A DNA stretch of 64,000 nucleotides, from positions 265,590 through 329,589 of the forward strand of contig JABYQU010000048.1 in assembly GCA_022264855.1 (NCBI GenBank), given 5' to 3'. The stretch comes from Lenzites betulinus. Taxonomy: Eukaryota > Basidiomycota > Agaricomycetes > Polyporales > Polyporaceae. The notes beneath the pieces were generated by a model. It was given only the letters and a program-made list of their open reading frames with translations, was not told the DNA's origin and searched no databases. This document shows, piece after piece, positions 34,811-46,920 of the stretch (position 1 is the stretch's first letter; every line of letters starts with the position of its first letter). The position numbers were made by a program, and so were the translations under genes.

Positions 34811-35200
34811 TCAGTCTGTGAGCGAAAGACTGAAGAGCTATGGCAGAGAATGTCCTCCTTATATACTACTGGAGGACTGCGATGAGTAAGCATAAAAGAG
34901 AAGCATGTGACGTCCAGAGGACGCTGAGTAAGTAGCCTATGCGATGAGTAAGACGATGAGCAAGACTACGACGACATATCGCGCAAGAATGATGCCATAT
35001 TCTAGAGACTTCCATAGGGTTCTGGAATGTACCGGAGCAGCGTAGAACGCACCAGAATCATCAGTAAAGATGATGAGATGCCGTGTATAGTACAATGTCC
35101 ATAACAGGTAAGTAAGAATGTCCATGCCGGCGTATTGTAGATGCACGGCCACACACGGCAACTCCCGGTCCGGCACAGCCGTAAACACGGAAGTTCAACA
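34811..35200 (-). repeat. Copia 5' LTR, outer part
   Basis: Continues the LTR after the hAT insertion; identical by eye to 24037-24426. The minus-strand TATATAA box is at 34859-34865, so the hAT lies downstream of the copia promoter. Followed by TSD GTATC at 35201-35205. Confidence 0.9.
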
Positions 35201-35452
35201 GTATCGGCGGCACCTGTCTTTACTCACTCGCTCGGCCTTGCGCCTATCTCGCTCATTCCGTACCCTTTGCCCAACTCACTCAGCCTAGCTTAGAGTGCCC
35301 TCTGATCCTTCGCGTTCTTGACATGTATATAAACCCCCGACTCGCAACCCAGTCGGTAGCGTTCAATCGAGACCAGACCGATACCCAGTCTCTCCCCCTC
35401 GAGCGAACCTCTTCGGTGTCACGTCACCTCCCCAAAGGGCGCGAACGTGACA
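35201..35452 (+). repeat. Gypsy-1 3' LTR, second part
   Basis: Starts with the second copy of GTATC and matches 14356-14602 except T at 35303. Ends GTGACA. Confidence 0.88.
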
Positions 35453-36053
35453 GAATCCCAGTCACTAGTGATTCAACAACGTTCAATCTCTGAACAATCA
35501 TCGTGTTCATGGTGTGAGCAAGCGTAAGTAGCGCGTAGATCGGCTATGATGATAGCTCTCACGAGTGAAATTCATTCATTCTAAAGGAGTGGGAGAACTG
35601 ATACTGGTACTGAGTACTGGCGTTGAATCGAAGACTATCAAACACCGTGCCAACTGGATATCGATATCACGGTGATCGTAAGTACTAGGAGGAGCGTTGC
35701 AATCTAAGCGTCTATTCATGATTTGTCTATACTTGTTTGGTGCGGCCAGCCATGGCTTCAATTATGCGCGGTATTAAGCATGGGATAGCAATACGGACAG
35801 TTATGCTGCGTGATTACAAGAGCAGACCACGCCTACAGTGCATACTATGATACAGAAGCAAAGGACGTAGCGCGGCGATAAGTGGCGGGTAATACTAGTA
35901 CAGATACATAATCATGATACACGGGGGCATCCTCGGTGGTATATACAGGCAGAGCAGAGTTATCAATCACAGAGAAAGGAACGGAACAATATGAGTAACT
36001 AGATCGTGCGCTACATGCAACGAGTATCAGGAACGAGCGTGAGCAACAAGAAC
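35453..36053. other. Intergenic, nothing recognised
   Basis: AT-richer flank to the right of gypsy-1. No family-like frame or repeat was seen. Confidence 0.45.
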
Positions 36054-36341
36054 TTACGGACTACGGAGGAAGAGACGCACCTGAGCGAACGACCACTGCG
36101 CTAACAGGTCCTTTATTCGAACGGCGAGGCCTCTCTTGCAAAGCGGGCAACAGAGGTGCGGCGACAGCGACGAGCACGCGTCCCCTATCACCTGCGGCGA
36201 TACATCTGCGGAGCCTGTCAGCACGCGCTCAAAACCGTCAAGCAGCGCAGTGAGCACGGACCAGGACGAGACACCCACGCCAAATAGGACGATGTGAGTG
36301 ACCACGCCCGCGCGAGGTGCCGCTAATCCACAAACGTGCAC
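36054..36341 (-). pseudogene. Shifted 3' end of the BTB gene
   Basis: In the -1 frame relative to the end of the BTB ORF, a stretch of about 95 codons reads VVTHIVLFGVG, then SPHLCCPLCKRGLAVRIKDLLAQWSFAQV. A C-x2-C pair followed by a basic helix and W is what I recall as the usual C-terminal end of this polypore BTB family. It begins where the upstream frame stops (TAG at 36323-36325). So either one base was gained or lost in the gene or an unseen intron joins the two. The family resemblance is from memory. Confidence 0.4.
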
Positions 36342-37339
36342 TCCTCCGTCGCGGGGTGGGGGTACGGCGCGGGCAGGAGCATGTTCTTCAGCGCCGCGAG
36401 GCGCCCGAGGTGGAGCGAGGACAGACGCTTGAGATAAACGGCATCGACGGTGCTCGCGACATCATCCGTGAGGTTTTCGAGCGGGAAGGCGAGCAGATGG
36501 CTCGACACGGGTTTCGCGAGCTCGTAGAGGTCGTGGCGCGAGGCAAGCGCGTAGACCTTCATCGGCTGCACGGGAGCTTGCGCGAGGATGAGTTGGTAGA
36601 GCGAGGTCGAAGGTGCGATGTACTTTTTGGGAGCAAGGCCGTAGAGGGGGAGCGCGCCGGCGGCTGCCACGAGAACATCGAGGGTGGGGACGTAGTTCGC
36701 GCATGAGATGTTGTACGCAGAGTGCAGGACGACATTCAGCACCGACGCGATCTCTGCAACGCACGTCACCGAGTTCACCGAGTCATCCGCCGACGGTCCG
36801 TCGGGTTTGCTGCGGTCAGCACAGAGGATGTTGTTGAAGCAGTTTGTGGACGCGCCAAGGACCTGCGTGAGGTGAATGTAGAAGAAGACCCCGTCAGAGG
36901 ACATCAAGAGCAGGTCCGCAGGAATCGGGAGGAGGTTAGCGCCCGGATGGAAGGTGCTAGAGATGGAGATGACAGTCCTATCGGCAGCGTTGGGGTCGAG
37001 CTCGGTTTCAATTATAGCAGCACCGACGGAACCGTTGTCAGACAGCTATTCCGCCCCAAAGATCAGATTGTGGTTCACTGGGCCGAAAAAAACACTCACA
37101 GGGGGTGTCAAAATTGGAATGGGGAGGAAAGTACAATCAAACTCATGCGGGTCGATCTCCTGAGATATGGCTCCATGAAAGGGTTCAAGAAAGATCGCAA
37201 GGGAGTCTACGGGGCAGAAGATATCGGACGTGTCGTCCCATTCGGAGAGGGACATATGGTCGGAGGATGAGAGGAGGGCGAGGGGAGCATGGACGAAGAG
37301 TGCTATCCACCGCCCCGCTTGGGCATTGGCACTCGCCAT
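36323..37339 (-). CDS. BTB-like domain protein, 320 aa, possibly shortened
   Basis: Two exons on the minus strand: 37339-37100 and 37045-36323, with a 54-nt GT-AG phase-0 intron. Starts at ATG 37339; a second in-frame ATG at 37255 (MSLSEWDD) is also possible. After residues about 80-110 comes a BTB/POZ-like stretch: a short FHPGANLLPIPADLLLMSS segment with DGVFFYIHLTQVL, then VLVAAAGALPLYGLAPKKYI and helical repeats. This is the pattern of the expanded polypore BTB family. BTB domains dimerise and often serve as Cullin-3 adaptors; that role here is inferred. The protein ends early compared with the downstream shifted frame at 36054-36341. Confidence 0.6.
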
Positions 37340-39339
37340 CCATAGGCACTGAGTCCATCATCCGTGCGGCCCCAGTGGCCCAGGCGACCGCGCTCATGGT
37401 GGAAATCGGAAAGCGAGCCAACGTCCCGGAACTCGTCTCCAGAGCCTTGTATGCGGCGATCTAGGAACCCCAGCGCATAGACGCACATACCTCCCCCCAC
37501 TAGACATTCGGCTCTGTTGCACCTCTTGCGGCGTTGTGGCCGCGGATTGTAGCGCGCGGGGTCGGGGAAGAGTACGAGGTTGGAGACGGAGGAGGAGTAC
37601 TGGCTGGTACTGGTGGTACAAGCAATTGCACGTCGATGCCACGCGACTCTTGTCGGTGCAGGTGCAGAGTCAGCCCGCCAATATAAATCTATATCTGTAC
37701 CTCCCTGTGAAGATGCCGTATCGCCGCGGGGCTTGGTACTGGCTTGGTCTGGCTTGGTCGGTCGATTGTTCGAGATGGAAGTCTGCGGAAGTGCGGCCGG
37801 GCTTGTATGTGTCCCAGCGCGCGTCGTATCGCTACCGACTGCCTGGCTGGAGCTCCGGCTAGTCGCGACTGCGGTGCCCTGGCGTCGGCGTAACGGTATA
37901 GTAGCTGTCTGCCTGAGGCTAGACGCTGTAGCAATCGCAACTGAGCGGACATGCACGCGCAAGATCCTGTTCTGGTTTCCGCGGCGACCCTGCAATTGTG
38001 CATACACACGTTAGGCAACTCGGAACGAGCGTGGGCCTGCGTGATGCGTGATGCATGAGCCTTCAAATTTCAAAGCTTCATTAGGACACATACACTCTGA
38101 AAGTAACACAAATACCGGTATTATCGGGAATTGAAGACTCGTAGATTAGGGACGTTTTGTTCGCAATATATATTGTTGGTGCAATACGATTAGTAAGCTG
38201 GAGCAGTCCAGTTGGAGCGTTGGAGCAACGGAACGGGACTCTCGACATGCATAGACGCCCCCGCGCAGCCCGATATATGCCGAAAAAGTATGTGGAGCGG
38301 TTTGGAGAGTGTGTGGCACTCACCCACTCAATACTGAAATAACCCCCTTGTGATCCAGTCCAAATTGCGTTTCAAAACGTCCCTATTAGCCCCGCAGAAG
38401 GCGTCGCAGATCTTCAATATTATACTGTGCTCGTGCTAACAATCCTAAGCAAGGATGAATATGCATCGCTCTTCTGTGCAGGAACCCTTCGATCGTAAGC
38501 ATCTTTTCACGCTGTCTCCAAGCCTGGGAAGGATGTCATACATTCTTGATAAACGAAACTGAGTGCCGACTGGGCGCATTCAGCACTCAGCGATATCGAA
38601 CGGGTTGAACGTACGCATAAATATCCCCCTAATATATCGCCACGTTCGTATGTTAGATGCAATTGATTCATGTCTTGTTGGTAATCGAACGTACCCACTT
38701 CGCATCTAGATCTAGTACTTGTGATCGAAAGGCCATCTATAGGCAACTTCATGGCTGCGTGAAGAGTCTGCTAGAGTTGACAGTGACCTTCAGTGACGCA
38801 CCTGTTAGACGTAGTTCAGATTTCAAACCCCGCAACATCTTCCATTTTACGCCGCCTGCAGCTGGTATATCTGAAGCTCATGAACTCACAAAAATCTCGG
38901 GTCTTTAGCATCTCGACCTCCATGTCCCCTCTCTATATAACCACCTGTCGCCGCAACCGCTCTTCTTGGCCCTCCGTCCTCGCGCGTTACAGCTGTTGTC
39001 GGATCGATAGGCCCCTGGGTAAAAATGCAGAGAGCGTTTGAGGCTCCAAAGCGGCGGTGTCGACACGCGGGAGCTTGTACAACGCGGTAAGCGGGCCTTG
39101 TCGCTTCCCCGTATCCTCTCTGCATGTCCGACCAAAACAACTGTGCGTAACCTCTTGTCGAAGGGGGTCTAATATCAATCTTAGTCTAATTCCAGCTCCA
39201 ATGGGTTTCCCCCAAACGGCGGTGCTCAAGACCTCTGGCCTGAGTTGAATTTACCTCCTCCTCTGGCGACCTCGGGTCTTCGCCCCGACACCGTGCCTCA
39301 CACAGGGCTGGAAGTGATCAACCGGGAGCCGTGTGTATA

Positions 39340-39392
39340 CCCCGGATTTACTCCGGGGGCGTTCCGTGGGGATCGCGGGGAGTGCCGCGGGG
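39340..39392 (+). promoter_or_regulatory. Cluster of CreA/Mig1-type sites upstream of xylulose kinase
   Basis: Five matches to the carbon-catabolite-repressor consensus SYGGRG in 53 bp: CCCCGG (39340, reverse strand), CCGGGG (39353), GTGGGG (39366), GCGGGG (39375) and GCGGGG (39387). The first two also form an inverted pair, CGG-N7-CCG, resembling a zinc-cluster factor site. The cluster lies about 320-370 nt before the ATG. Confidence 0.45.
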
Positions 39393-39576
39393 CAGTCTTG
39401 GGGAAGTCTGGACCGGCGGCCATGGGCGAGGCGGCAAGGCGGCCCGCAGACGCGCAGTGTGCAAGGGCGCGGTCATTGGCCGTACACTTTTACCGTCTGC
39501 CCAAGCCGCCACAGAATTACTCAACTGTTCACCTGGACACGGATCCCATCGACTCGCACAGACCATTCCCCAGCCC

Positions 39577-39585
39577 TATATATTT
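39577..39585 (+). promoter_or_regulatory. TATA box of xylulose kinase
   Basis: TATATATTT, 127 nt before the ATG at 39712 and followed by a long pyrimidine-rich leader, as in well-expressed fungal genes. Confidence 0.6.
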
Positions 39586-39691
39586 CTCCCTCATGGCCCC
39601 CTCGTGCCTGCTCACATTCCCCCAATCCCCCCATCCCCATCCCCTCCATCTTGATCGTCGGTCACCTCATCCTTCCCCCTAACTTCCCTGA

Positions 39692-41664
<1,973 letters not shown>

Positions 41665-42132
41665 GCGGTGTAGGTGTACGATATGGAGGTGGATGTGTGG
41701 TTGTGCTCGGACACTGGTTCTGCTTAAGATTTCCCTATGACCTGCTAACGTCTTTGGCTCGATACATAGACATACCTAGATGTTTTGTCCTTGGGTACCC
41801 GCAACGTGAAAACATGTACACATACTTACTGGCATCTACATAGTATACCAAAAATGGAGAACGTTCAATAACTTCATGAAACTTGAAGCTTCGAAGCTTG
41901 GAGGTGGAGGCAGCATACTACGCGCTCACGTGATGTGCGCGTCTCGACGCGTTGTGGGCGTCTGTTTGCCCGAATATCGGAGGCAAGTTGAAGTTCGCAG
42001 CACTGCCGTCAATCCTCTCTCTCCGCTCCTCCCGTTCGTTGCGCCGCCCGCTCTTTGTTCCTTCCGCTCTTTACACCCTCCTACACCCTCCTCCTCAAGC
42101 TCAAGACAGACTATTCTCTCGCACGATCACCC
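41665..42132. other. Intergenic
   Basis: 3' end of xylulose kinase and promoter of the next gene, with a CT-rich leader before 42133. No other feature seen. Confidence 0.5.
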
Positions 42133-44356
42133 ATGGGCTTTCTCAAGCGGTTCCTTTCCCTGGGCAGCTCCAAGTCCAGGAAGAACAAGAAGAAGCAGAA
42201 TGCAGCCCAAGCAAGAAATGTCGATGCGGAGGGCCGCATCCTCCCCCATACAGAGCGCGACCCCCAAGACCCGGATACGAGTGTGAATAGGCTCTTGCGC
42301 TCATCGTCGACCAAGTTCGCCGTCATGTCCGAGATCGACTATAGCTCTCTGGCTCCTCCACGTGAGTTTACTGTGTCTTGAACGTTCACGAATCGTTTGA
42401 CTGACTAAGCTGCAGCGTTGCCTACCGCGAACTTCCCGAGCACGCCCTCTCTGTCACCCTCGCCCTCAATGCTCACCGTTGCTACCACTCCCGGCGTACA
42501 CCGAAGCGGAACCTACGTTGTCAAAGTGCATGGCCGGACTACCCACTCCCGCACCGAGTTTCCCCGCGCGAACCCTCCCCCGTCCCCCACCAAACTTCCA
42601 CGAACAGCGACACCCAAGACCCCGACCCCACATCAAGACCACCATGATACCGACGACGAAGACGAAGACGACGACCCGTGCCTGCCTCGCCTCAAAGAGG
42701 TCAACTTTACGCCGAAGGACAGGTCCCGCATATATGCACTGCGCCAAGATCCCTCTGTCGTCAGCCTATTGAACATGTACGACGACAACGGCTGCCTCGA
42801 CTCGCAGGCGTTTGCTAGCACTCCTCCGACGCCCGCTCCTATTTCGACGGAAGTGGAGGGCAAACAACCCCGTCAAAGGACGGGGTCTACCCTCCGCCAG
42901 CTTCTCGGCGAAGCACAACCTGCCCACATTGAGAATATTACCGCTGCCGAAGGCGATATTTCATGGGCGGAACGTTTCTTAGAGTGAGCCAGCGTTCTTA
43001 ACTCGAGTAATTGTAATACGCACTGACGACTTCTACAGCGAACAACTTCATGATGATTCCCCTCTCCCCTCACCGATTCTCAAAACACCCAAGGACACTG
43101 TTTTTGCAGGCGACCTCTGCGCCCCTCGTATTGCGGCTGCTGACAATACGTTCTCTTCTACTGGAGCCGAGTCCAGCATCAACTACCCAGCCATTTCTTC
43201 TATGGAGGTGGAAGTTAGCGGCACGGTGGAAGACCTTTCTATCGAAGTCGTACCAGCACCGAAACCCGCGGTCGAACCGAAGACGCCTCAGCGTGCATCT
43301 GAAGTCTTTGGTTTCTTGAATCGGCGCAACACCGTCCTCGTGAAAGAACGCGATCTGCCCGAAATTCCACAGGAATTAGTATTTCACAATACCGGAGAAT
43401 GCCCTAACGGCACCGAAGACGCCCTCGTTCCTAACACCTCCCTCGATGCACCCCCCGACGCGACACACTCTGCCAACACCAGCCACTCTGGTGGATCGAA
43501 CACCTCTAGCGACGCCCCCTCCCACCTCTCTCACGCACAAATCCAGACCGCGACGTTGACGAAGCTCTCGAGCGCATTTGCTGCATCTACGCTCTCCTTG
43601 AACCTCTTGGTCTCCACACCCGACCACACTACGCAAACTGCTTCTGACGAGGCAGCTCTTCCTACATCTTACATGGGGTTATCCGAGCCCCAGGGGGGCG
43701 ATATCTCTACTACCGGTCATGTCGTCCGTGAGGCAACAGGCAGCTCATCTCAGACGCATGTGCCGCGACACCAACACACCGGCTCCTCGCATTCGAGCAG
43801 CAGCACGAACCTCCCTCCCAGCAAGATCCCGCGCGGACCGCGCCCGCGTCCCCTATCTACACGACGCCCCGACGATCGTATCTCCGCAGACGATGAACCT
43901 CGCCCTGTGAGTACAGTCGGCGACGCCCCGTCCGCCACCGACCCCCACGCGAAGCGCGAGGCGTTCGCCGCCCTCCCGCCCCACCAGCACCGCCGCACGG
44001 CCTCGCGCTCCGTCTCCCCCACCACCCCCAACGACGAGCACAAGATCACGCGCGCCGCGACGATCGCGGTCCCTAAGAGCCCCGGCGCGTCCGTCGCGCA
44101 CGCCCGGAAGCCTCTGGGCAAGGAGAACACGCCGAGCCCGCCACGTACGATCGCGGCGCACACGGGGCTCGGGTTCATGACGCCGACGCGCGCGCGCACG
44201 CTCGCGGGCCACTTCCTCGAGCGCGACGTGCCGCCGTCGCCCGCGTCGAGCTCGGAGCTGTCGCCGGTCGGGCAGGACATGATGCATAATCTAAGGATGC
44301 AGCGGTTGCGCGCGCGGCAGGTCGAGCGGCGGCGCGGGATGTGGGTGCGCGAGTAG
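42133..44356 (+). CDS. Conserved uncharacterised protein, 704 aa
   Basis: Exons 42133-42361, 42416-42983 and 43039-44356; introns of 54 and 55 nt, with GT-AG ends and branch sites CTAAG and CTGACG. Starts MGFLKRFLSLGSSKSRKNKKKQ: Gly at position 2 followed by a basic patch suggests an N-myristoylated, membrane-associated protein (inference). Most of the rest is Pro/Ser/Thr-rich and disordered. Two ordered patches stand out: about 190-230 (NFTPKDRSRIYALRQDPSVVSLLNMYDDNG) and the C-terminus (TPTRARTLAGHFLERD, then MMHNLRMQRLRARQVERRRGMW), a likely short helix. I recognise no named domain. Signalling scaffold or polarity-type roles are possible but unsupported. Confidence 0.75.
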
Positions 44357-45330
44357 TGTTTGACTGGCGCGCGCGGCGGACGCTGGGCTGGAGGTGTACA
44401 TGTGGACTCTGCGGCGGGTTTTTTGGCTGTTTATGTTTTTGTTTTGTTTTCCCTGAGCGCTGTGCACGATGCTTTCGCGCTTTCTGTTTTGTAGTACGTA
44501 GTTGCGATCGCGGTGGTGATGTGTATGTTGATATCTCATGCCGCCTTGAGCGTGCGCATGCATAAGTATGCTTAATGGTCCATTCATACCGTATGTGTAT
44601 ATATTTGAAGACTGCGAAGCTTGATCATGAACGTTAACTGCAATATTGTGGGAGGGATGTTGGGATATACTTTAGGGCAGGACAAGGCAAGTTCACCGTC
44701 CTGGTGAAGCAGGTTGGAGTTCTGCACATCCATCTATATATCTATATTCGAAGGGTCTTGAATGAACTCATGATGATCACATCGATGCAACCTGCACTAG
44801 TTGGTCTACCTGGGTTCTTGACAGTAGGCGTTCATTTAAATGGGTTCGATGATCCTGCTGTGCTCATATTTTGCTTCTGTAGATGAACAGCAGCGGCATC
44901 TCGACGTAAACTAAGTACCCCAACTATCCGAGGCTAGAGCTCTACAGTGTCACGCGGATGGGCACACCATCGCAGGGCAGTGCCCGAGTTCTATCACCGT
45001 ACCGAAGCGACCCATATCATATCTTGCGAAGCAGCGAAGACGGTGAAAACCGCATACGGCATGCGTCGCTGTCACCTGTGCGCCCGCCGTAGCAGGTGTA
45101 CCGTGGAATCGCATAGAGTGTGATGGCGCACGCCGCTTTCGTGATAAATAGGCTGACTACAGATACGAATTGAAGGATCAAAACGCTCGCGCAGTCACCA
45201 CCTAAGGATCCGTCGGGCACACTGTAAAGTGAGTTGGCAGTTATCCGCTATAATGTCCGGGATGTTTGCTTATAGAGTCGTTCATGTGCTGCCTCAGCGG
45301 CGTCGTGAACTTCAGCAATCTAGGCACGCG
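44357..45330. other. Intergenic
   Basis: No supported gene or repeat between the uncharacterised gene and the HET gene. Confidence 0.5.
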
Positions 45331-46090
45331 ATGTGGCTACTCAATACCACCACATACCAACTCTACTTTGTGCAAGATCCCTCAATCACGACATATGCCA
45401 TCCTTTCGCATGTCTGGGGTCAGACGGGAGAGCAGACGTTCCAGGTACGAGAGTTTCATCGCTGCCTGGATTTTGACCGAGCTCAACTGATGCCTGTACC
45501 ATTGTCAGGACCTTCAAGCTATCCACGCCGCCGCCCGCAGTACCTTCGACGTGGTCCCTGCCGACGACGACCCTGCGCTCCTGGAGGTCATCCGAGGCCG
45601 CTTGAGCCCCAAGATCCGCGGCTGCTGCGACTACGCCCGCGTCAAAGGGTTCTCTGCCGCGTGGATAGACGCATGCTGCATCGACAAAACCAGCAGCGCC
45701 GAGCTGTCTGAGGCGATCAACTCCATGTTCGAGTGGTACTCGCTCGCGGAGGTCTGCTACGTATTCCTCGCCGACGTGTCCGCCACCGACAACCCGCACG
45801 CGCCCGCGTCGCGATTCCGCTGGAGCGTGTGGTTCACCCGGGGGTGGACGCTGCAGGAGCTGGTCGTCCGCTGGCGCATCGTGTTCCTATCGAAGGAGTG
45901 GCAGATGATCGGCACGAAGGCAAGCCTCGCGAACGTGATCAGAGATATCACGGGCATCGACCGCGACGTGCTATTGCGCATACGGCCGCTGCACACGGTC
46001 AGTGTCGCGCAGCGGATGTCGTGTGCCTCGGGACGGCGTACGACACGGCGCGAGGACGAGGCGTACTGTCTGATGGGCATCTTCGGTGTT

Positions 46091-46430
46091 CGAGTTGTAT
46101 ACAACAGTTATTGCAACTTTCTAGGTGTAATAAATAGCGGTAGTTGCAACTTCGGTGGTTTAAGGCCAAATAGGCGCCGTTTGGCACAGCCACTGACGCG
46201 CGAGACACGGGCGCCTATCTGCAGTTGCAGTCACAGCGAGGTGGGCGTCTATTGTAGTTACGAGTTGTATACAACAGTTATTGCAACTTTCTAGGTGTAA
46301 TAAATAGCGGTAGTTGCAACTTCGGTGGTTTAAGGCCAAATAGGCGCCGTTTGGCACAGCCACTGACGCGCGAGACACGGGCGCCTATCTGCAGTTGCAG
46401 TCACAGCGAGGTGGGCGTCTATTGTAGTTG
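46091..46430. repeat. Two tandem copies of a 170-bp unit, left arm
   Basis: 46091-46260 and 46261-46430 are nearly identical, each starting CGAGTTGTATACAACAG. The right arm has a single copy, so the duplication arose after the element formed. Confidence 0.85.
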
Positions 46431-46457
46431 CAGCCACGAAAAGAACACGCAGCGAGC

Positions 46458-46522
46458 GGAATTGAACACCAGACCTGCTGCAAAAGTCTAAGTAAGAGTG
46501 ACACATGTAGACCACTCAGCCA
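46458..46522 (-). ncRNA. tRNA-like Pol III promoter segment, left arm
   Basis: Inverted copy of the right-arm segment: A box TGGCTGAGTGG (46522-46512) and B box (46470-46458) on the minus strand. A third A-box-like copy, without a B box, lies at 46664-46674 on the minus strand. Confidence 0.5.
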
Positions 46523-46855
46523 CAGGGCTATACAAATGATACGGTTGCCCACGCTTGTAGTTCGAATACATTTCCCCAGCTACTAATGGCACCCCAAGTT
46601 ACTCCAAGTCCTCACACAGCGCCAAGCTTCAGCAAGATGTCAGATTCCAGTGATAGAAATGGACCACTCGGCCACAGAACTGTACACACTATAGGAGTAT
46701 ATATAGTACTAGTGTTCATCCATTCCTTTGGCTACTAACAGCATTATAAGTCCTTATGCAGCACCAAGATCCGGTAAGGACTTGGAGTACCATTAGTAGC
46801 TGAGAAAATGTATTTGGACTAGTACGTGGGCAACCATAGCATCTGTACAGCCCTG

Positions 46856-46920
46856 TGGCCGAGTGGTTTACATGTGTCACTCTTACTTAGACTTTTGCAG
46901 CAGGTCCGGTGTTCAATTCC
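46856..46920 (+). ncRNA. tRNA-like Pol III promoter segment, right arm
   Basis: A box TGGCCGAGTGG (46856-46866, matching TRGCNNAGYNGG) and B box GTGTTCAATTCC (46909-46920) 42 nt apart, the layout of class-II (Ser/Leu-like) tRNAs. The acceptor and T stems do not pair properly, so it is a tRNA-derived element rather than a working tRNA. The T-loop has A for G as from CpG decay. Confidence 0.5.

Larger units (their letters stand above)
23871..35200 (-). mobile_element. Ty1/copia element in the gypsy-1 3' LTR, with nested hAT
   Basis: Flanked by 5-bp duplications GTATC (23866-23870 and 35201-35205). LTRs of 556 bp start TGAAGAAC and end TTCAACA as read on the plus strand; element polarity is minus. 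Left copy 23871-24426, right copy 29702-29867 plus 34811-35200 once the hAT and its duplication are removed; the two appear identical over all 556 bp. The gag-pol ORF is intact. The order PR-IN-RT-RNaseH defines Ty1/copia. Very recent insertion. Confidence 0.93.
14279..35452 (+). mobile_element. Ty3/gypsy chromovirus gypsy-1, with nested copia and hAT
   Basis: Composite span of 5' LTR remnant, decayed gag and pol, an accessory ORF and a 3' LTR that is itself split by the copia element at 23871-35200. LTR termini are TGTAGCG and GTGACA. Domain order PR-RT-RNaseH-IN-chromodomain places it in Ty3/gypsy. Removing the nested elements leaves an element of about 9.8 kb. The 3' LTR is 363 bp (116 bp before and 247 bp after the copia insertion, counting one TSD copy). 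The flank after 35452 begins GAATC; a matching left duplication cannot be checked because the start of the 5' LTR is lost. Confidence 0.85.

Noticed and set aside
35452..35475. CACTAGTGATT-like stretch resembling a cloning-vector junction
   Set aside because: Only about ten bases match and flanking bases do not; no other vector sequence is present.
37303..38014. Overlapping 234-codon (minus) and 144-codon (plus) frames
   Set aside because: They overlap each other, are Arg/Ser-rich and show no family features; I treat the region as promoter.
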